The notes: a model not told the origin generated them from the letters alone. Positions 1 to 9,298 are shown, counted from the stretch's first letter. The stretch is DNA of 64,000 bases from Epibacterium sp. Ofav1-8 (GCF_022348185.1 NZ_JAKRFD010000014.1:1-64000), one strand, 5' to 3'. Numbers and translations: made by a program.

Positions 1-39
1 GCCGCGCCCCGTAGCGCCTCAGCGCCGCCGGTGAAGGGG

Positions 40-68
40 GTTCTAAGCATAACCTCAGATGCCCGCAA
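40..68 (-). promoter_or_regulatory. Candidate stable-RNA promoter reading out of the left edge
   Basis: On the minus strand TTGCGG (68-63) and TAGAAC (45-40) are 17 nt apart, and A/T tracts lie just upstream (69-120), like an UP element. The bases after the -10 read CCCCCTTCACCG. A nearly identical block (CCCCTTCACCG) follows the -10 of the tRNA-Val promoter in this window, so the downstream transcript is probably a tRNA or rRNA operon lying outside the window. The product itself is not visible. Confidence 0.45.
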
Positions 69-250
69 CCCCTTTTTTGCAAAACTGTCATTTTTTCACC
101 CACATCCAACAAAACAACATGTTTTCATAGAGATAAACTTCTACGAGACGTCTCCACTTCCCCTGATCCCGCACGAGATCCCAACCTTCTCGTGCACAAA
201 TCAGACCCTGAACGTGGAATCGGGAAACGGGGCGAGGAGATTCCGCGCGC

Positions 251-850
251 TCAGGCCCGTCGTGGGACCGGGAGTTTCAACCTGAGCAGCAAAAGGAGAC
301 TGATTCCGCCCAAATAAAGCAGTGGTTCGATCTGAAACCCTTTCGCGAGCAACACAAAGTGCAGTGCAGCCAAGAGGGCTGCCGGGTAGGCGAGTCGGTG
401 GAGCTTGCGCCATCGCGGCCCGAGTTTGCGAATTGAGGCCGTGTTTGAGGTCACCGCCAATGGGATGAGCAGCACAAAGGCGGCCATACCGACCGTGATA
501 TAGGGACGCTTGGCGATGTCAGCGAAGATCTGGCTCGGAATCTGCACGTCCAGCAGCAGCCACACCAGCAGGTGACAGACAACATAGGCAAAGCACAAAA
601 GCCCCAAGGCCCGGCGATGCATCACGAGGTTCACCCCCAAGAAGCGCCGCAGCGGTGTCACGGCAAGAGAGGCAATAAAGAACTGAAGCGCCAACTCGCC
701 GTAGCGATGCTCCAGCGCCTTGATCGGTTCCACGCCAAGCCCGCCCGTAAGGCCCTGCCAGAACAGCCAGACCGCCGGTGCCAGCCCACATATATATATG
801 AGCCACGACGGCACCCGGCGCAGTGTGGAATTCAGTGTCGCAAGATCCAT
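251..850 (-). CDS. msrQ: MsrQ, heme-binding membrane subunit of methionine sulfoxide reductase
   Basis: This 199-residue integral membrane protein has about six hydrophobic segments and belongs to the ferric-reductase-like MsrQ (YedZ) family. Histidines lie in or next to the membrane segments (for example HRRALG and KLHRLAYP) and fit the b-heme ligands. MsrQ passes electrons from the quinone pool or flavin reductase to periplasmic MsrP. Its ATG overlaps the msrP stop by one base (TGATG), so the two are translationally coupled. Length and order are normal for the family. Confidence 0.93.
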   Translation of the reverse strand: MDLATLNSTLRRVPSWLIYICGLAPAVWLFWQGLTGGLGVEPIKALEHRYGELALQFFIASLAVTPLRRFLGVNLVMHRRALGLLCFAYVVCHLLVWLLLDVQIPSQIFADIAKRPYITVGMAAFVLLIPLAVTSNTASIRKLGPRWRKLHRLAYPAALLAALHFVLLAKGFQIEPLLYLGGISLLLLLRLKLPVPRRA

Positions 851-1758
851 CAGAAGTTCTTTGTCAGATCCAGACCATCATAGAGGGATGCGACCTCCTT
901 ATCGTAGCCATTGAACATCAGGGTCGGCTGACGACGCGAGAACAACCCGCCACCGATGCGACGCTCTGTGGCCTGGCTCCAACGCGGGTGATCCACCTCC
1001 GGGTTCACATTGCTGTAAAAACCGTATTCGCGCGCATTGGCCATATTCCAGCTGGTGGGCGGCTCTTGATCCGTGAGGGTGATCTTCACCACCGATTTGA
1101 TCGACTTGAAGCCGTATTTCCACGGCACCACTAGACGCAACGGAGCGCCGTTCTGGTTTGGCAGTGGCTTTCCGAAGATCCCCGTCGCCATCAGGGTCAG
1201 CGGATGCATCGCCTCGTCCAGCCGCAGGCCCTCGCGGTAAGGCCAATCCAGAACCGGGTAGCGGGTGCCCGGCATTTCATCCGGACGCAGGAGCGTTTCA
1301 AAGGCAACGTATTTCGCGCTTTCCTGCACACCGGCCACATTCAGCAGGTCGGCCAGCTCAAACCCCTGCCATGGGATCACCATGGACCAGGCCTCGACAC
1401 AGCGGAACCGGTAGATCCGTTCCTCGAGCGTCATTTCCGACAGGATCTGCTCAAACCCATAGGTGCCGGGGTTATCGACCATACCGTCGATCTCGACCTC
1501 CCAGGGGGACGTCGTCATCTGGCCTGCATATGTGGCGGGATCGGTCTTGCCGGTGCCGAACTCATAGAAGTTACAATAGGTGGTGACCTCTTCCCATGTG
1601 TTGGGATCAAGGCTCTCCGTCTCGGCCTGTGCAAGCCCCGCCCCAATACTGCCAAGTCCCACACCGCCAAGCCCGGCGAGGATCTTGCGCCGGTTCCAGA
1701 ACAGGGGTTCGGGCGTGATGTCGCTGTGGGTCAGGTCGTTCTGCCAGCGGTGGGCCAT
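850..1758 (-). CDS. msrP: MsrP, periplasmic methionine sulfoxide reductase catalytic subunit
   Basis: This 302-residue molybdopterin enzyme of the MsrP (YedY) family reduces methionine sulfoxide in oxidised periplasmic proteins. A twin-arginine signal (NRRKILAG, arginines 23-24, AQA near 45) predicts Tat export of the folded protein. Cys120 in YRFRCVEAW is the expected molybdenum ligand. The start has a good ribosome site (AAGGAG). It is the upstream gene of a two-gene operon with msrQ. Confidence 0.95.
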   Translation of the reverse strand: MAHRWQNDLTHSDITPEPLFWNRRKILAGLGGVGLGSIGAGLAQAETESLDPNTWEEVTTYCNFYEFGTGKTDPATYAGQMTTSPWEVEIDGMVDNPGTYGFEQILSEMTLEERIYRFRCVEAWSMVIPWQGFELADLLNVAGVQESAKYVAFETLLRPDEMPGTRYPVLDWPYREGLRLDEAMHPLTLMATGIFGKPLPNQNGAPLRLVVPWKYGFKSIKSVVKITLTDQEPPTSWNMANAREYGFYSNVNPEVDHPRWSQATERRIGGGLFSRRQPTLMFNGYDKEVASLYDGLDLTKNF

Positions 1759-1829
1759 ATGTGCGCTCCTTCAAGTCGGGTTGTCCCATGAGGTAACGCC
1801 CCAAGGCCTCAGAGCAAAAACATATCCTC

Positions 1830-3320
1830 TCACATCTCCGCGACAGCACTGTAACTTGGCAGGATCTCATTCATCGGCCGCGAGGAGCCATCCTCCTGCA
1901 CGATGCGCATGTGACGACGGCGCATCTTGCGCGGCTCATCCACACCGACCGAATGGGCGATGGTCTCCACCTCGTGAATGACCTCGCGGGCATAGCGGGC
2001 GACTTTCAGGTATTTATCTTCGACCACAAGCCCCTGCTGAAAGCGCGGGTCGTGGGTGGTGATGCCGGTCGGGCAGGTGTTGCGATTGCATTTGAGCGCC
2101 TGAATGCAGCCCAAAGAGAACATGAAGCCCCGTGCAGAGGTCACAAAATCCGCGCCCGCCGCCAGCGCCCAGGCCACATCGCCCGGATTGACCAGCTTGC
2201 CGCTGGAGATGAGGCGAATGCGGTCCTTGAAACCATACTCGTCGCGCAGATTGCACACCATCGGCAGCGCCTCGCGCACGGACATGCCCACAAGATCGAT
2301 CAGCGGCATCGGCGCCGCCCCGGTGCCACCTTCGCCACCGTCGATGGTGATGAAATCCGGCACATCATCGGGACGTGCGGCGAAGTTCAGGAACATCTCG
2401 CGCAGGGCGACTTCGGAGCCTGCGACGGTTTTGATGCCGACGGGTTTGCCTGTGATCTCACGGACCCGCGCCACCATATCCAAGAGTTCGTCATAACTCT
2501 CGATATCTAGGTGACGATTGGGGGAAATGCTCGCTTCGCCCTCGGTGATGCCACGAATTTCGGCAATCTCGGCATTGACCTTGGCCGCTGGCAGGATGCC
2601 CCCCTTGCCGGGCTTTGCACCCTGCGCGAGCTTCAGTTCGAACATCCTCACCTGCGGGATCTCGGCGATGTCCTTCAGGCGCGTATCGCTGAGATTGCCC
2701 GCCGCATCGCGGACCCCGTATTTGGCGGTCCCGATCTGAAAAACGATGTCGCAGCCCCCATCAAGGTGAAACGGGCTGAGGCCGCCCTCGCCCGTATTGA
2801 GCCAGACACCTGCCTCGCGCGCGCCGCGACTGAGGGCCGTCACAGCGGGGCGCGACAAGGCCCCGTAGCTCATGCCCGAGATATTGAAGAACGATGGTGC
2901 ATTATAAGGGACGCGCGCGGTGGGGCCGATCAGCATCGGCTCGGTCGAGGCGGACTGATCGTCCAGCGGTGGAAAGGGCGCGTTCACAAAGATCGGCGTG
3001 CCCGGCACGGATGTGTTGCGGGTGGAGCCGAAGGCAACCGTATTTGTCACCCCGGCACAGGCGCGCGCGATCCATTCCCGCTGGGCCCGGTTGAAGGGCA
3101 GCTCCTCACGGTCCATCGCAAAGAAGTACTGACGGAAGAACTCTCCCAAAGTGCTGAACAGATGGCGAAAGCGCCCAAGGACCGGATAGTTGCGCCGAAT
3201 GGCATCCTGCGTCTGGGTGCGATCGGCGACGAACATTGCCAGCCCCACGAGCGCAACGACGCCGATCAAACAGATAAACACCACCGCGAGGATCGACACC
3301 GCATTCATCGCAAAACCCAT
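1830..3320 (-). CDS. FMN-binding glutamate synthase family protein
   Basis: A 496-residue protein with two hydrophobic segments at the N-terminus (about residues 5-30) followed by a GltS/GltB-type FMN-binding TIM barrel. The barrel shows glycine-rich stretches such as IDGGEGGTGAAP and SGKLVNPGDVAWALAAGAD, and a cysteine-containing CNRNTCPTG segment typical of these proteins. It has no glutaminase domain, so it is not a complete glutamate synthase; the stand-alone form has no settled substrate. It ends 71 bp upstream of msrP on the same strand and may be co-transcribed with it. AAGGA precedes the start. Confidence 0.85.
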   Translation of the reverse strand: MGFAMNAVSILAVVFICLIGVVALVGLAMFVADRTQTQDAIRRNYPVLGRFRHLFSTLGEFFRQYFFAMDREELPFNRAQREWIARACAGVTNTVAFGSTRNTSVPGTPIFVNAPFPPLDDQSASTEPMLIGPTARVPYNAPSFFNISGMSYGALSRPAVTALSRGAREAGVWLNTGEGGLSPFHLDGGCDIVFQIGTAKYGVRDAAGNLSDTRLKDIAEIPQVRMFELKLAQGAKPGKGGILPAAKVNAEIAEIRGITEGEASISPNRHLDIESYDELLDMVARVREITGKPVGIKTVAGSEVALREMFLNFAARPDDVPDFITIDGGEGGTGAAPMPLIDLVGMSVREALPMVCNLRDEYGFKDRIRLISSGKLVNPGDVAWALAAGADFVTSARGFMFSLGCIQALKCNRNTCPTGITTHDPRFQQGLVVEDKYLKVARYAREVIHEVETIAHSVGVDEPRKMRRRHMRIVQEDGSSRPMNEILPSYSAVAEM

Positions 3321-3446
3321 CGCACGTCCTTTCCGTACTCAAATTGCGCGGCCCACGCGGACCTGGCTGCACTCAGCTATAACACGTTGATCCATGACAG
3401 GCGGATGACGTTTGCCGCACCGCCGATCACGAGACCTCATATTTGC

Positions 3447-3474
3447 AAAAAAGGGCCGCCCCGCGGGGCGACCC
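3447..3474 (-). terminator. Rho-independent terminator of clpB
   Basis: On the minus strand GGGTCGCCCC (3474-3465) pairs with GGGGCGGCCC (3462-3453), allowing one G-T pair, around a 2-nt centre. It is followed by a run of six T. It lies 22 bp downstream of the clpB stop. Confidence 0.85.
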
Positions 3475-3495
3475 ATGGTCATTCTATAAGGGCGG

Positions 3496-6114
3496 TCAAT
3501 GCACCACGGCATCATCCGGTCTCGGCCGGTCAGAGCTGCCGACACGATCCCCGATCACCAGCCCCTCAGCGCCCGCGGAAACAGGAACGGTCTCACCATC
3601 CTTGATGTCTCCGGCCAACAAGGCCTCGGCCAGCGGGTTCTGCAAGGCACGCTGAATCACGCGCTTGAGCGGACGCGCACCAAACACAGGGTCATAGCCC
3701 TCATCCGCGAGCCATGTCTTGGCACCGTCATCGAGCTCAAGCGTGATCTTGCGCTGCGCCAGACGTTTGGCCAGACGTCGCAACTGGATTTCGACGATAC
3801 CGTCCATGTCCTGCCGCGCGAGGCGATCAAAGATAACAGTCTCATCGAGACGGTTCAGGAATTCGGGCCGGAAATGCGCCCGCACCGCGTCCATCACGTC
3901 GCGCTTGGCATCCGCCGCATCCGCACCATCGGGCAACTGGCTCAATGCCTGTGCACCGAGGTTCGACGTCAGGATAATCAGCGTCTGCTTGAAATCCACG
4001 GTCCGACCCTGACCATCCGTCAGCATCCCATCGTCCAGCACCTGCAAGAGCACGTTGAACACATCTGGATGCGCTTTTTCGACCTCGTCGAACAACACCA
4101 CCTGATAGGGCCTGCGCCGCACGGCCTCGGTCAGCACGCCGCCCTCGTCATAGCCGACATAACCCGGAGGCGCGCCGATCAGACGTGCGACCGCGTGTTT
4201 CTCCATGAACTCCGACATATCGATGCGCACCATGGCGCTGTCATCGTCAAAGAGGAACTCGGCCACAGCCTTGGTGAGCTCGGTTTTCCCCACGCCGGTC
4301 GGCCCGAGGAACAGGAACGACCCCAGCGGACGGTTCTCATCATTGAGCCCCGCACGCGCCCGGCGCACCGCGTTTGCCACAGCCGTCACGGCCGCATTCT
4401 GGCCGATGACGCGCTTGTGCAGGCCATCTTCCATCCGCAAGAGCTTCTCACGCTCGCCCTCCAACATCTTGGAGGTGGGAATACCGGTCCAGCGCTCGAC
4501 CACGGCTGCGATCTGTTCAGGCCGCACCGCTTCCTCGACCATCAGGCCCTGCTCTTCTTTCTGTTCCGCTTCCGAGAGCTGCTTTTCCAATCCCGGAATG
4601 ACGCCATAAGAGAGCTCACCCGCCTTGGCGAGGTTGCCTTCGCGCTTGGCGATGTCCAGTTCCGCCCGCGCCTTGTCGAGCTGCTCCTTCAAGTCACGCG
4701 CCGAGGCGAGCTTGTCGCGTTCGGCCTGCCATTGCGCCGTCATCTCGCTGGAGCGCTCCTGCAGATCCGCCAGTTCCTTCTGGAGATGGTCCAGACGGTC
4801 CTTCGATGCCGCATCATCCTCGAGTTTCAGCGCCTCTTCCTCGATCTGCATTTGCAGGATCTGACGATCAAGCGCGTCCAGCTCTTCGGGCTTGGAGTCC
4901 ACCTCCATGCGCAGGCGCGAGGCTGCCTCATCCACAAGGTCGATCGCCTTGTCCGGCAGGAATCGATCAGTGATGTAGCGGTTCGACAGCGTCGCCGCCG
5001 ATACCAGCGCCGCATCCGCGATGCGCACACCGTGGTGCAGCTCGTATTTTTCCTTGATGCCACGCAGGATGGAGATCGTGTCTTCCACCGTCGGTTCGGT
5101 CACCATGACGGGCTGGAAGCGGCGCGCAAGGGCTGCGTCCTTTTCCACGTACTTGCGGTATTCGTCGAGCGTGGTCGCACCGATACAGTGCAATTCTCCC
5201 CGCGCCAGCGCCGGTTTGATGAGGTTTGCCGCATCCATCGCGCCATCGGATTTGCCCGCGCCCACAAGCGTGTGCATCTCGTCGATGAACAGGATGATTT
5301 CACCCGCCGCATCGGTGACTTCGTTGAGAATTCCCTTGAGACGTTCCTCAAACTCGCCGCGATACTTCGCACCCGCGATGAGCGCGCCCATATCAAGCGC
5401 CAGCAGGCGTTTGTCCTTGAGGCTCTCCGGCACGTCGCCGTTCACGATGCGCAGGGCCATGCCTTCGGCAATCGCGGTTTTCCCGACGCCCGGCTCACCA
5501 ATCATGACGGGGTTGTTCTTGGTCCGGCGCGACAGCACCTGCATGGCGCGGCGGATTTCATCGTCGCGGCCAATAATCGGGTCGATCTTGCCTTCGCGGG
5601 CGCGCTCCGTCAGGTCGAGCGTGTATTTCTTCAGCGCCTCATAGGTGTCTTCGGCATTCGCGGTATCCGCCGTGCGGCCCTTGCGCACATCGTTGATCGC
5701 CTCATTCAGCTTTTGCGCAGACACACCGCCTGCGTCCAACGCATCCTTGGCCTTGGATTTCACCAGCGCCAGTGCAGTCAGCAGGCGTTCGACCGGCACA
5801 AAGCTGTCGCCAGCCTTCTCGGCAACCTTGGTCGCCTCATCCAGCACCTTGGCGGTCTGCCCATCCAGGTAGATCTGGCCAGCGTCGCCCGAGACCTTTG
5901 GCAACTTGCCAATGGCCGTTTCCACGGCCTCGCTGACACGCGCCATATTGCCACCCGCATGAGTGATCAGGTTCGCCGCCATACCCTGGTCGTCGTCCAG
6001 CAGTGCCTTGAGAATATGTTCCGGCGTCAGCCGTTGGTGACCCTCGCGCAATGCGATGGTCTGGGCGGCCTGGACAAAGCCACGCGCCCGTTCAGTGAAC
6101 TTGTTCAAGTCCAT
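3496..6114 (-). CDS. clpB: ClpB disaggregase (AAA+ chaperone)
   Basis: An 872-residue Hsp100 chaperone that pulls proteins out of aggregates together with DnaK. It has a Clp N-domain, a first AAA+ module ([13 protein letters not shown], near residue 205), a long charged coiled-coil middle domain, and a second AAA+ module ([12 protein letters not shown], near 610) with the pore loop GYVGYDEGG. The frame stays open for 49 more codons upstream. I chose the ATG at 6114 because GAGGAG lies just before it, the protein then begins [10 protein letters not shown] as ClpB does, and a candidate heat-shock promoter lies inside the extension. Confidence 0.97.
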   Translation of the reverse strand: MDLNKFTERARGFVQAAQTIALREGHQRLTPEHILKALLDDDQGMAANLITHAGGNMARVSEAVETAIGKLPKVSGDAGQIYLDGQTAKVLDEATKVAEKAGDSFVPVERLLTALALVKSKAKDALDAGGVSAQKLNEAINDVRKGRTADTANAEDTYEALKKYTLDLTERAREGKIDPIIGRDDEIRRAMQVLSRRTKNNPVMIGEPGVGKTAIAEGMALRIVNGDVPESLKDKRLLALDMGALIAGAKYRGEFEERLKGILNEVTDAAGEIILFIDEMHTLVGAGKSDGAMDAANLIKPALARGELHCIGATTLDEYRKYVEKDAALARRFQPVMVTEPTVEDTISILRGIKEKYELHHGVRIADAALVSAATLSNRYITDRFLPDKAIDLVDEAASRLRMEVDSKPEELDALDRQILQMQIEEEALKLEDDAASKDRLDHLQKELADLQERSSEMTAQWQAERDKLASARDLKEQLDKARAELDIAKREGNLAKAGELSYGVIPGLEKQLSEAEQKEEQGLMVEEAVRPEQIAAVVERWTGIPTSKMLEGEREKLLRMEDGLHKRVIGQNAAVTAVANAVRRARAGLNDENRPLGSFLFLGPTGVGKTELTKAVAEFLFDDDSAMVRIDMSEFMEKHAVARLIGAPPGYVGYDEGGVLTEAVRRRPYQVVLFDEVEKAHPDVFNVLLQVLDDGMLTDGQGRTVDFKQTLIILTSNLGAQALSQLPDGADAADAKRDVMDAVRAHFRPEFLNRLDETVIFDRLARQDMDGIVEIQLRRLAKRLAQRKITLELDDGAKTWLADEGYDPVFGARPLKRVIQRALQNPLAEALLAGDIKDGETVPVSAGAEGLVIGDRVGSSDRPRPDDAVVH

Positions 6115-6192
6115 CTTCTTCTCCTCTTCATAAGCGCCCCGCGCATGACCCCGCCCGCTTGGCGGCACAGGATCGGTGTGGGCCTCGATCAA

Positions 6193-6222
6193 AGATGTGG
6201 GCATTCGCGCCCCATCTTCAAG
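6193..6222 (-). promoter_or_regulatory. Candidate RpoH (heat-shock) promoter for clpB
   Basis: On the minus strand CTTGAA (6222-6217) is followed after 15 nt by CCCACATCT (6201-6193), close to the sigma-32 pattern CTTGAA/CCCCATnT. It would give a leader of about 70 nt before the clpB ATG. The match is by eye only. Confidence 0.5.
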
Positions 6223-6355
6223 TACTTGCCTAACATGCCAAAGGTTGACGAACCTTGACAACGATCAAGCCCGGCAAAAATCCCGCATACGCCCTTTTCC
6301 ACCGGGGCCACAGGCAGTAGGAAGGCGCAACCCAGCCCAGACCGGAGAGATGCCA

Positions 6356-7081
6356 ATGACCACCCCCGCTGCCGATGACCGTCTGATCGTTGCCATGGAC
6401 GTGCCCAATGCGATTGCCGGGCTAAAGCTGGCCGAACAGCTTGGCGACGCTGTTTCCTTCTACAAGATCGGGCTGGGCATGCTGACCGGGGGCGGTCTGG
6501 CGCTGGCAAACGAGCTGAAGCAGGAACACGGCAAGAAGATCTTTCTCGACATGAAGCTGTTTGACATCGGTGCGACGGTGGAAAACGCCGTGCATGGCCT
6601 GGCACAGTTCGATCTCGATTTCCTGACCGTGCATGGCGATCCCTACGTCGTGCGCGCCGCCAAGGAAGGGGCCGCAGGCAAGGACCTGAAAATCCTTGCC
6701 GTGACCATTCTGACCTCACTTGATCGCGAGGACCTTGATGGCGCTCTTATCAAGCCTGGCGAGATCAAGGATCTGGTGCAGGAACGCGCGGGCAATGCAC
6801 TGGCCGCCGGCGCAGATGGCGTCATCGCAAGCCCGCAAGAAGCTGCCCTGATCCGCGCCCTGCCCGAAGCCGAAGGCAAATTGATCGTGACCCCGGGGGT
6901 GCGCCCGGTGGGGGCCGATCTGGGCGATCAGAAACGCGTCACCACACCGGCGCAGGCCCTGGCATCCGGCGTCGACCACATCGTTGTTGGCCGACCCATC
7001 TGGCAGGCCAGCGCGCCCCGCGCCGCCGCCGAAGACATCCTGCGGGAGATGAACAGCCCGCAAGCAAAATCCCCCAACTAG
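6356..7081 (+). CDS. pyrF: Orotidine 5'-phosphate decarboxylase
   Basis: This 241-residue enzyme catalyses the last step of UMP synthesis, decarboxylating OMP. The catalytic DxKxxD signature is present as DMKLFDIGAT (Asp65, Lys67, Asp70). Near the C-terminus VTPGVRPVG and VGRPIW form the phosphate-binding part of the barrel. The start at 6356 is preferred over 6350 because GGAG at 6344 is 8 nt from the former and only 2 nt from the latter. It is divergent from clpB. Confidence 0.96.
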   Translation: MTTPAADDRLIVAMDVPNAIAGLKLAEQLGDAVSFYKIGLGMLTGGGLALANELKQEHGKKIFLDMKLFDIGATVENAVHGLAQFDLDFLTVHGDPYVVRAAKEGAAGKDLKILAVTILTSLDREDLDGALIKPGEIKDLVQERAGNALAAGADGVIASPQEAALIRALPEAEGKLIVTPGVRPVGADLGDQKRVTTPAQALASGVDHIVVGRPIWQASAPRAAAEDILREMNSPQAKSPN

Positions 7082-7375
7082 TATGGAACCGCGGCCAGCC
7101 ACAGGTCGCGGCCCTGGGGGAGGACCTCTCCCACGACAAACCCTGCCTAAAAAGCAGGCAATCCGGTGCCAAACGCGCGGTACTTGCGTGGCACCGTAAA
7201 ACCACCGTGTAAGAGAAAGCCAAGCTTTGGAGATCAAACGGGAATTCAGGCGCCCTCGGCGATAAATTTCAAAAAATGAATTCCTGAGCCGTGACCCGGA
7301 AAGCACAGCCGACACGGCGAAATGGGGGCACCCGCCCGGAGAAGCTTTGCCAAACAGGCCCTCATGGGCGATTCT
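7082..7375 (+). other. Gene-free, hairpin-rich interval downstream of pyrF
   Basis: No convincing ORF is present, but the plus strand can form several consecutive hairpins. CCGCGGCC/GGTCGCGG (7089-7111) has one G-T pair. CCTGC/GCAGG is at 7142-7158. An 11-pair stem at 7164-7196 combines CGGTGCC/GGCACCG with inner ACGC/GCGT. GGAATTCA/TGAATTCC is at 7241-7284 and GCCGTG/CACGGC at 7288-7318. It may be a structured pyrF 3' UTR or part of a longer non-coding RNA. I looked for RNase P, tmRNA, 6S and SRP RNA signatures and found none. Confidence 0.4.
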
Positions 7376-7456
7376 GGGGATGAGACACTCCCCTGACGTT
7401 TACCTCTTCCTGAGAAACGTCACCTTCCCCCGCCACTGTGCGGGGGCCTTTCTTTC
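7376..7456 (+). ncRNA. Candidate small RNA with CU-rich loop and terminator
   Basis: Three stem-loops follow directly on one another: GGGGA/TCCCC (7376-7393); TGACGTTT/AAACGTCA (7394-7422), with a 13-nt loop carrying CCTCTTCC; and CCCCCGC/GCGGGGG (7427-7446), followed by the T-rich tail TTTCTTTC. A weak promoter (TTGCCA 7347, 17 nt, GATTCT 7370) precedes it, but it would start transcription inside the first hairpin. The CU-rich loop could pair with Shine-Dalgarno sequences, as in the CcsR-type and alpha-r14-type small RNAs of alphaproteobacteria. Family membership is not shown. Confidence 0.5.
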
Positions 7457-7489
7457 AAAAGGACAATTCTGGCATCATGGCGTCCCGGT

Positions 7490-7903
7490 TCAGCGCAGCG
7501 CATCCTGTGGTTCCAGGTAATCGCGCAGACGCTGCTTGAACTGCGGTATGCCCAAGGGGTGCGCGCAGTAGGCCTGCGGGGACATCAGCGCCCACCGCTG
7601 CCCCTCATCCCCAAGCTGCACCTCATCCACTCTGCGCACCGCGATATGCGCGGCAAAGAACCAGCTGTCGCCATCCGGTCGCGGATAGCACCGACCATAG
7701 CCAAGGTCTGCTTCGGACAGATGCAGGCCAACCTCCTCGGCGGTTTCCCGCAGTGCGCACTCGGCAGGGGACTCGCCGGCCTCGCGGCCGCCGCCCGGCA
7801 GATCCCAATGACCCGGAAACGGGATGTCCACCTTGTCATCGCGCAGGATCACAAGCAGCTCCGGCCCCAGAAACAGCGCCAGTTTCGCTCCCTTGAAGGT
7901 CAT
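7490..7903 (-). CDS. Nudix hydrolase
   Basis: A 137-residue single-domain Nudix protein. The full Nudix box GX5EX7REUXEEXGU is intact at residues 39-60 (GGREAGE ... RETAEEVGL). It hydrolyses some nucleoside diphosphate derivative; the substrate cannot be read from the sequence. The ATG at 7903 follows AGGA by 8 nt and is preferred over a 25-codon longer frame. It is divergent from dinB, 104 bp away, and a nucleotide-pool cleaning role would fit that neighbour, but this is inference. Confidence 0.88.
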   Translation of the reverse strand: MTFKGAKLALFLGPELLVILRDDKVDIPFPGHWDLPGGGREAGESPAECALRETAEEVGLHLSEADLGYGRCYPRPDGDSWFFAAHIAVRRVDEVQLGDEGQRWALMSPQAYCAHPLGIPQFKQRLRDYLEPQDALR

Positions 7904-8007
7904 GGTATATCCTGTTCCTGCGCGGCCGCACTCTGCCTGTTCCGGCAACACGCTACCCGGATCGGGCGCGGCGCACACCCTGTTTCTGCGCTTTTGTCGA
8001 GCACGCC

Positions 8008-9279
8008 ATGCCAGCCCTCTGCCGCGACTGCCTGCACAGCTTCTCCGCCGTTTCCAGGCGCCCGGGGCATCGGCGTTGTCCGGCCTGCCGCAGTCCGCGT
8101 GTTACGGAACATGAGGAACTGTTCAGCCTGTCCATCGCCCATATGGATTGCGATGCATTCTACGCCAGTGTCGAAAAACGCGACAATCCGGAGCTGGCGG
8201 ACAAACCGGTCATCATCGGCGGCGGGCATCGTGGCGTTGTCTCCACCGCCTGTTACGTCGCGCGCATTCGCGGGGTGCGCTCCGCCATGCCGATGTTTCA
8301 GGCCTTGCAGCTGTGCCCCGATGCCGTCGTCATCAAACCCAGGATGGAGGTCTATGCCCAAACCAGTCGCGCCATTCGCGCGATGATGGATGAGCTGACG
8401 CCAGAGGTGGAACCCTTGTCGCTGGACGAAGCCTTTATGGACCTGTCCGGAACGGAGCGGCTGCATGGCGCGCCCCCGGCTGTCATGCTGGCCCGGCTTG
8501 TCAAACGGATGAAGGATGAGCTGGGCGTTACCGGCTCCATCGGCCTCAGCCACAACAAGTTCCTCGCAAAGGTCGCCTCCGATCTCGACAAGCCCCGGGG
8601 GTTCTCTGTGATCGGCAAGGCGGAAACAGCCGCTTTCCTGCATGACAAACCGGTGCGCCTGATCTGGGGCATAGGTCCCGCGGCACAGGCCGCGCTGGAC
8701 AGAGCCGGCATCCGCGCCTTTTCCGACCTGCTGCGATGGGACCGTCGCGACCTGCATGACAGATTCGGCAGCATGGGGGATCGGCTCTGGCACCTGGCCC
8801 GCGGTGAAGACCGGCGCAAAGTCTCCGCGCGCACGCCGGTAAAGTCGATATCAAAGGAAACCACCTTCTTTGAGGATACGATGCATCTCGATGTGCTCGA
8901 TGGACATCTCTGGCGTTTGGCCGAGCAGGTCTCTGATCGCGCCAAGGCCAAGGGGCTGGCGGGCCGGGTGGTAACGCTGAAACTCAAACGCGCCAATCAT
9001 TCCACCCTGACGCGGCGACACTCTCTGCACAGCCCGACGCAAATCGCCGATCTGATCTATCGCACCGCGCGCGGACTCTTGGACCAGACCATTTCGCAGG
9101 GCCCCTTCCGACTGCTTGGCTGTGGCATCAGCGATCTGGTGCCCGAGTCACAGGCAGACCTCACCGCGGATCTGCTGGATCCGGATGCCGGAAAACGTGC
9201 AACCGCCGAGCGCGCAGCGGATGAAATCCGCAAACGCTTCGGGAAGGACGCGATTCTCAAGGGGCGCGCCCTGCGCTAG
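8008..9279 (+). CDS. dinB: DNA polymerase IV (Y-family) with N-terminal zinc ribbon
   Basis: A 423-residue Y-family translesion polymerase. The palm metal ligands are seen in HMDCDAFYASVE (Asp47, Asp49) and SLDEAF (near 132), followed by helix-hairpin-helix and little-finger regions (GIGPAAQAAL, then the TLKLKRANHSTLTRR strand). Before the polymerase there is a 35-residue extension with two CxxC pairs (Cys5/Cys8 and Cys24/Cys27), probably a zinc ribbon. This form is seen in Rhodobacteraceae and is absent from E. coli DinB. I saw no clear LexA box of the GTTC-N7-GTTC type upstream. Confidence 0.93.
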   Translation: MPALCRDCLHSFSAVSRRPGHRRCPACRSPRVTEHEELFSLSIAHMDCDAFYASVEKRDNPELADKPVIIGGGHRGVVSTACYVARIRGVRSAMPMFQALQLCPDAVVIKPRMEVYAQTSRAIRAMMDELTPEVEPLSLDEAFMDLSGTERLHGAPPAVMLARLVKRMKDELGVTGSIGLSHNKFLAKVASDLDKPRGFSVIGKAETAAFLHDKPVRLIWGIGPAAQAALDRAGIRAFSDLLRWDRRDLHDRFGSMGDRLWHLARGEDRRKVSARTPVKSISKETTFFEDTMHLDVLDGHLWRLAEQVSDRAKAKGLAGRVVTLKLKRANHSTLTRRHSLHSPTQIADLIYRTARGLLDQTISQGPFRLLGCGISDLVPESQADLTADLLDPDAGKRATAERAADEIRKRFGKDAILKGRALR

Positions 9280-9298
9280 CATCGTGGATGCGATGCCT

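Noticed and set aside
1-50. A minus-strand ATG at 50 that could begin a protein running off the left edge
   Set aside because: The codons coincide with the -10 and initial transcribed block also seen before tRNA-Val, and the GAGG upstream is too close to act as a ribosome site.
31-285. An 84-codon plus-strand frame at the left edge
   Set aside because: It crosses the AT-rich promoter-like region and resembles no protein. The promoter reading is more consistent.
3499-6258. A 919-codon open frame on the plus strand opposite clpB
   Set aside because: It mirrors the GC-rich clpB codons almost exactly and has no recognisable domain. ClpB on the minus strand explains the openness.
7082-7456. RNase P RNA, tmRNA, 6S RNA, SRP RNA or a cobalamin riboswitch
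   Set aside because: The diagnostic strings (for example GAAAGTCC of RNase P, a tag reading frame of tmRNA, the SRP apical loop) are missing. The GCCACTG near 7432 is simply the terminator loop.
7904-8007. A LexA operator between the Nudix gene and dinB
   Set aside because: Two GTTC strings occur but not with the seven-base spacing needed for the alphaproteobacterial GTTC-N7-GTTC box.
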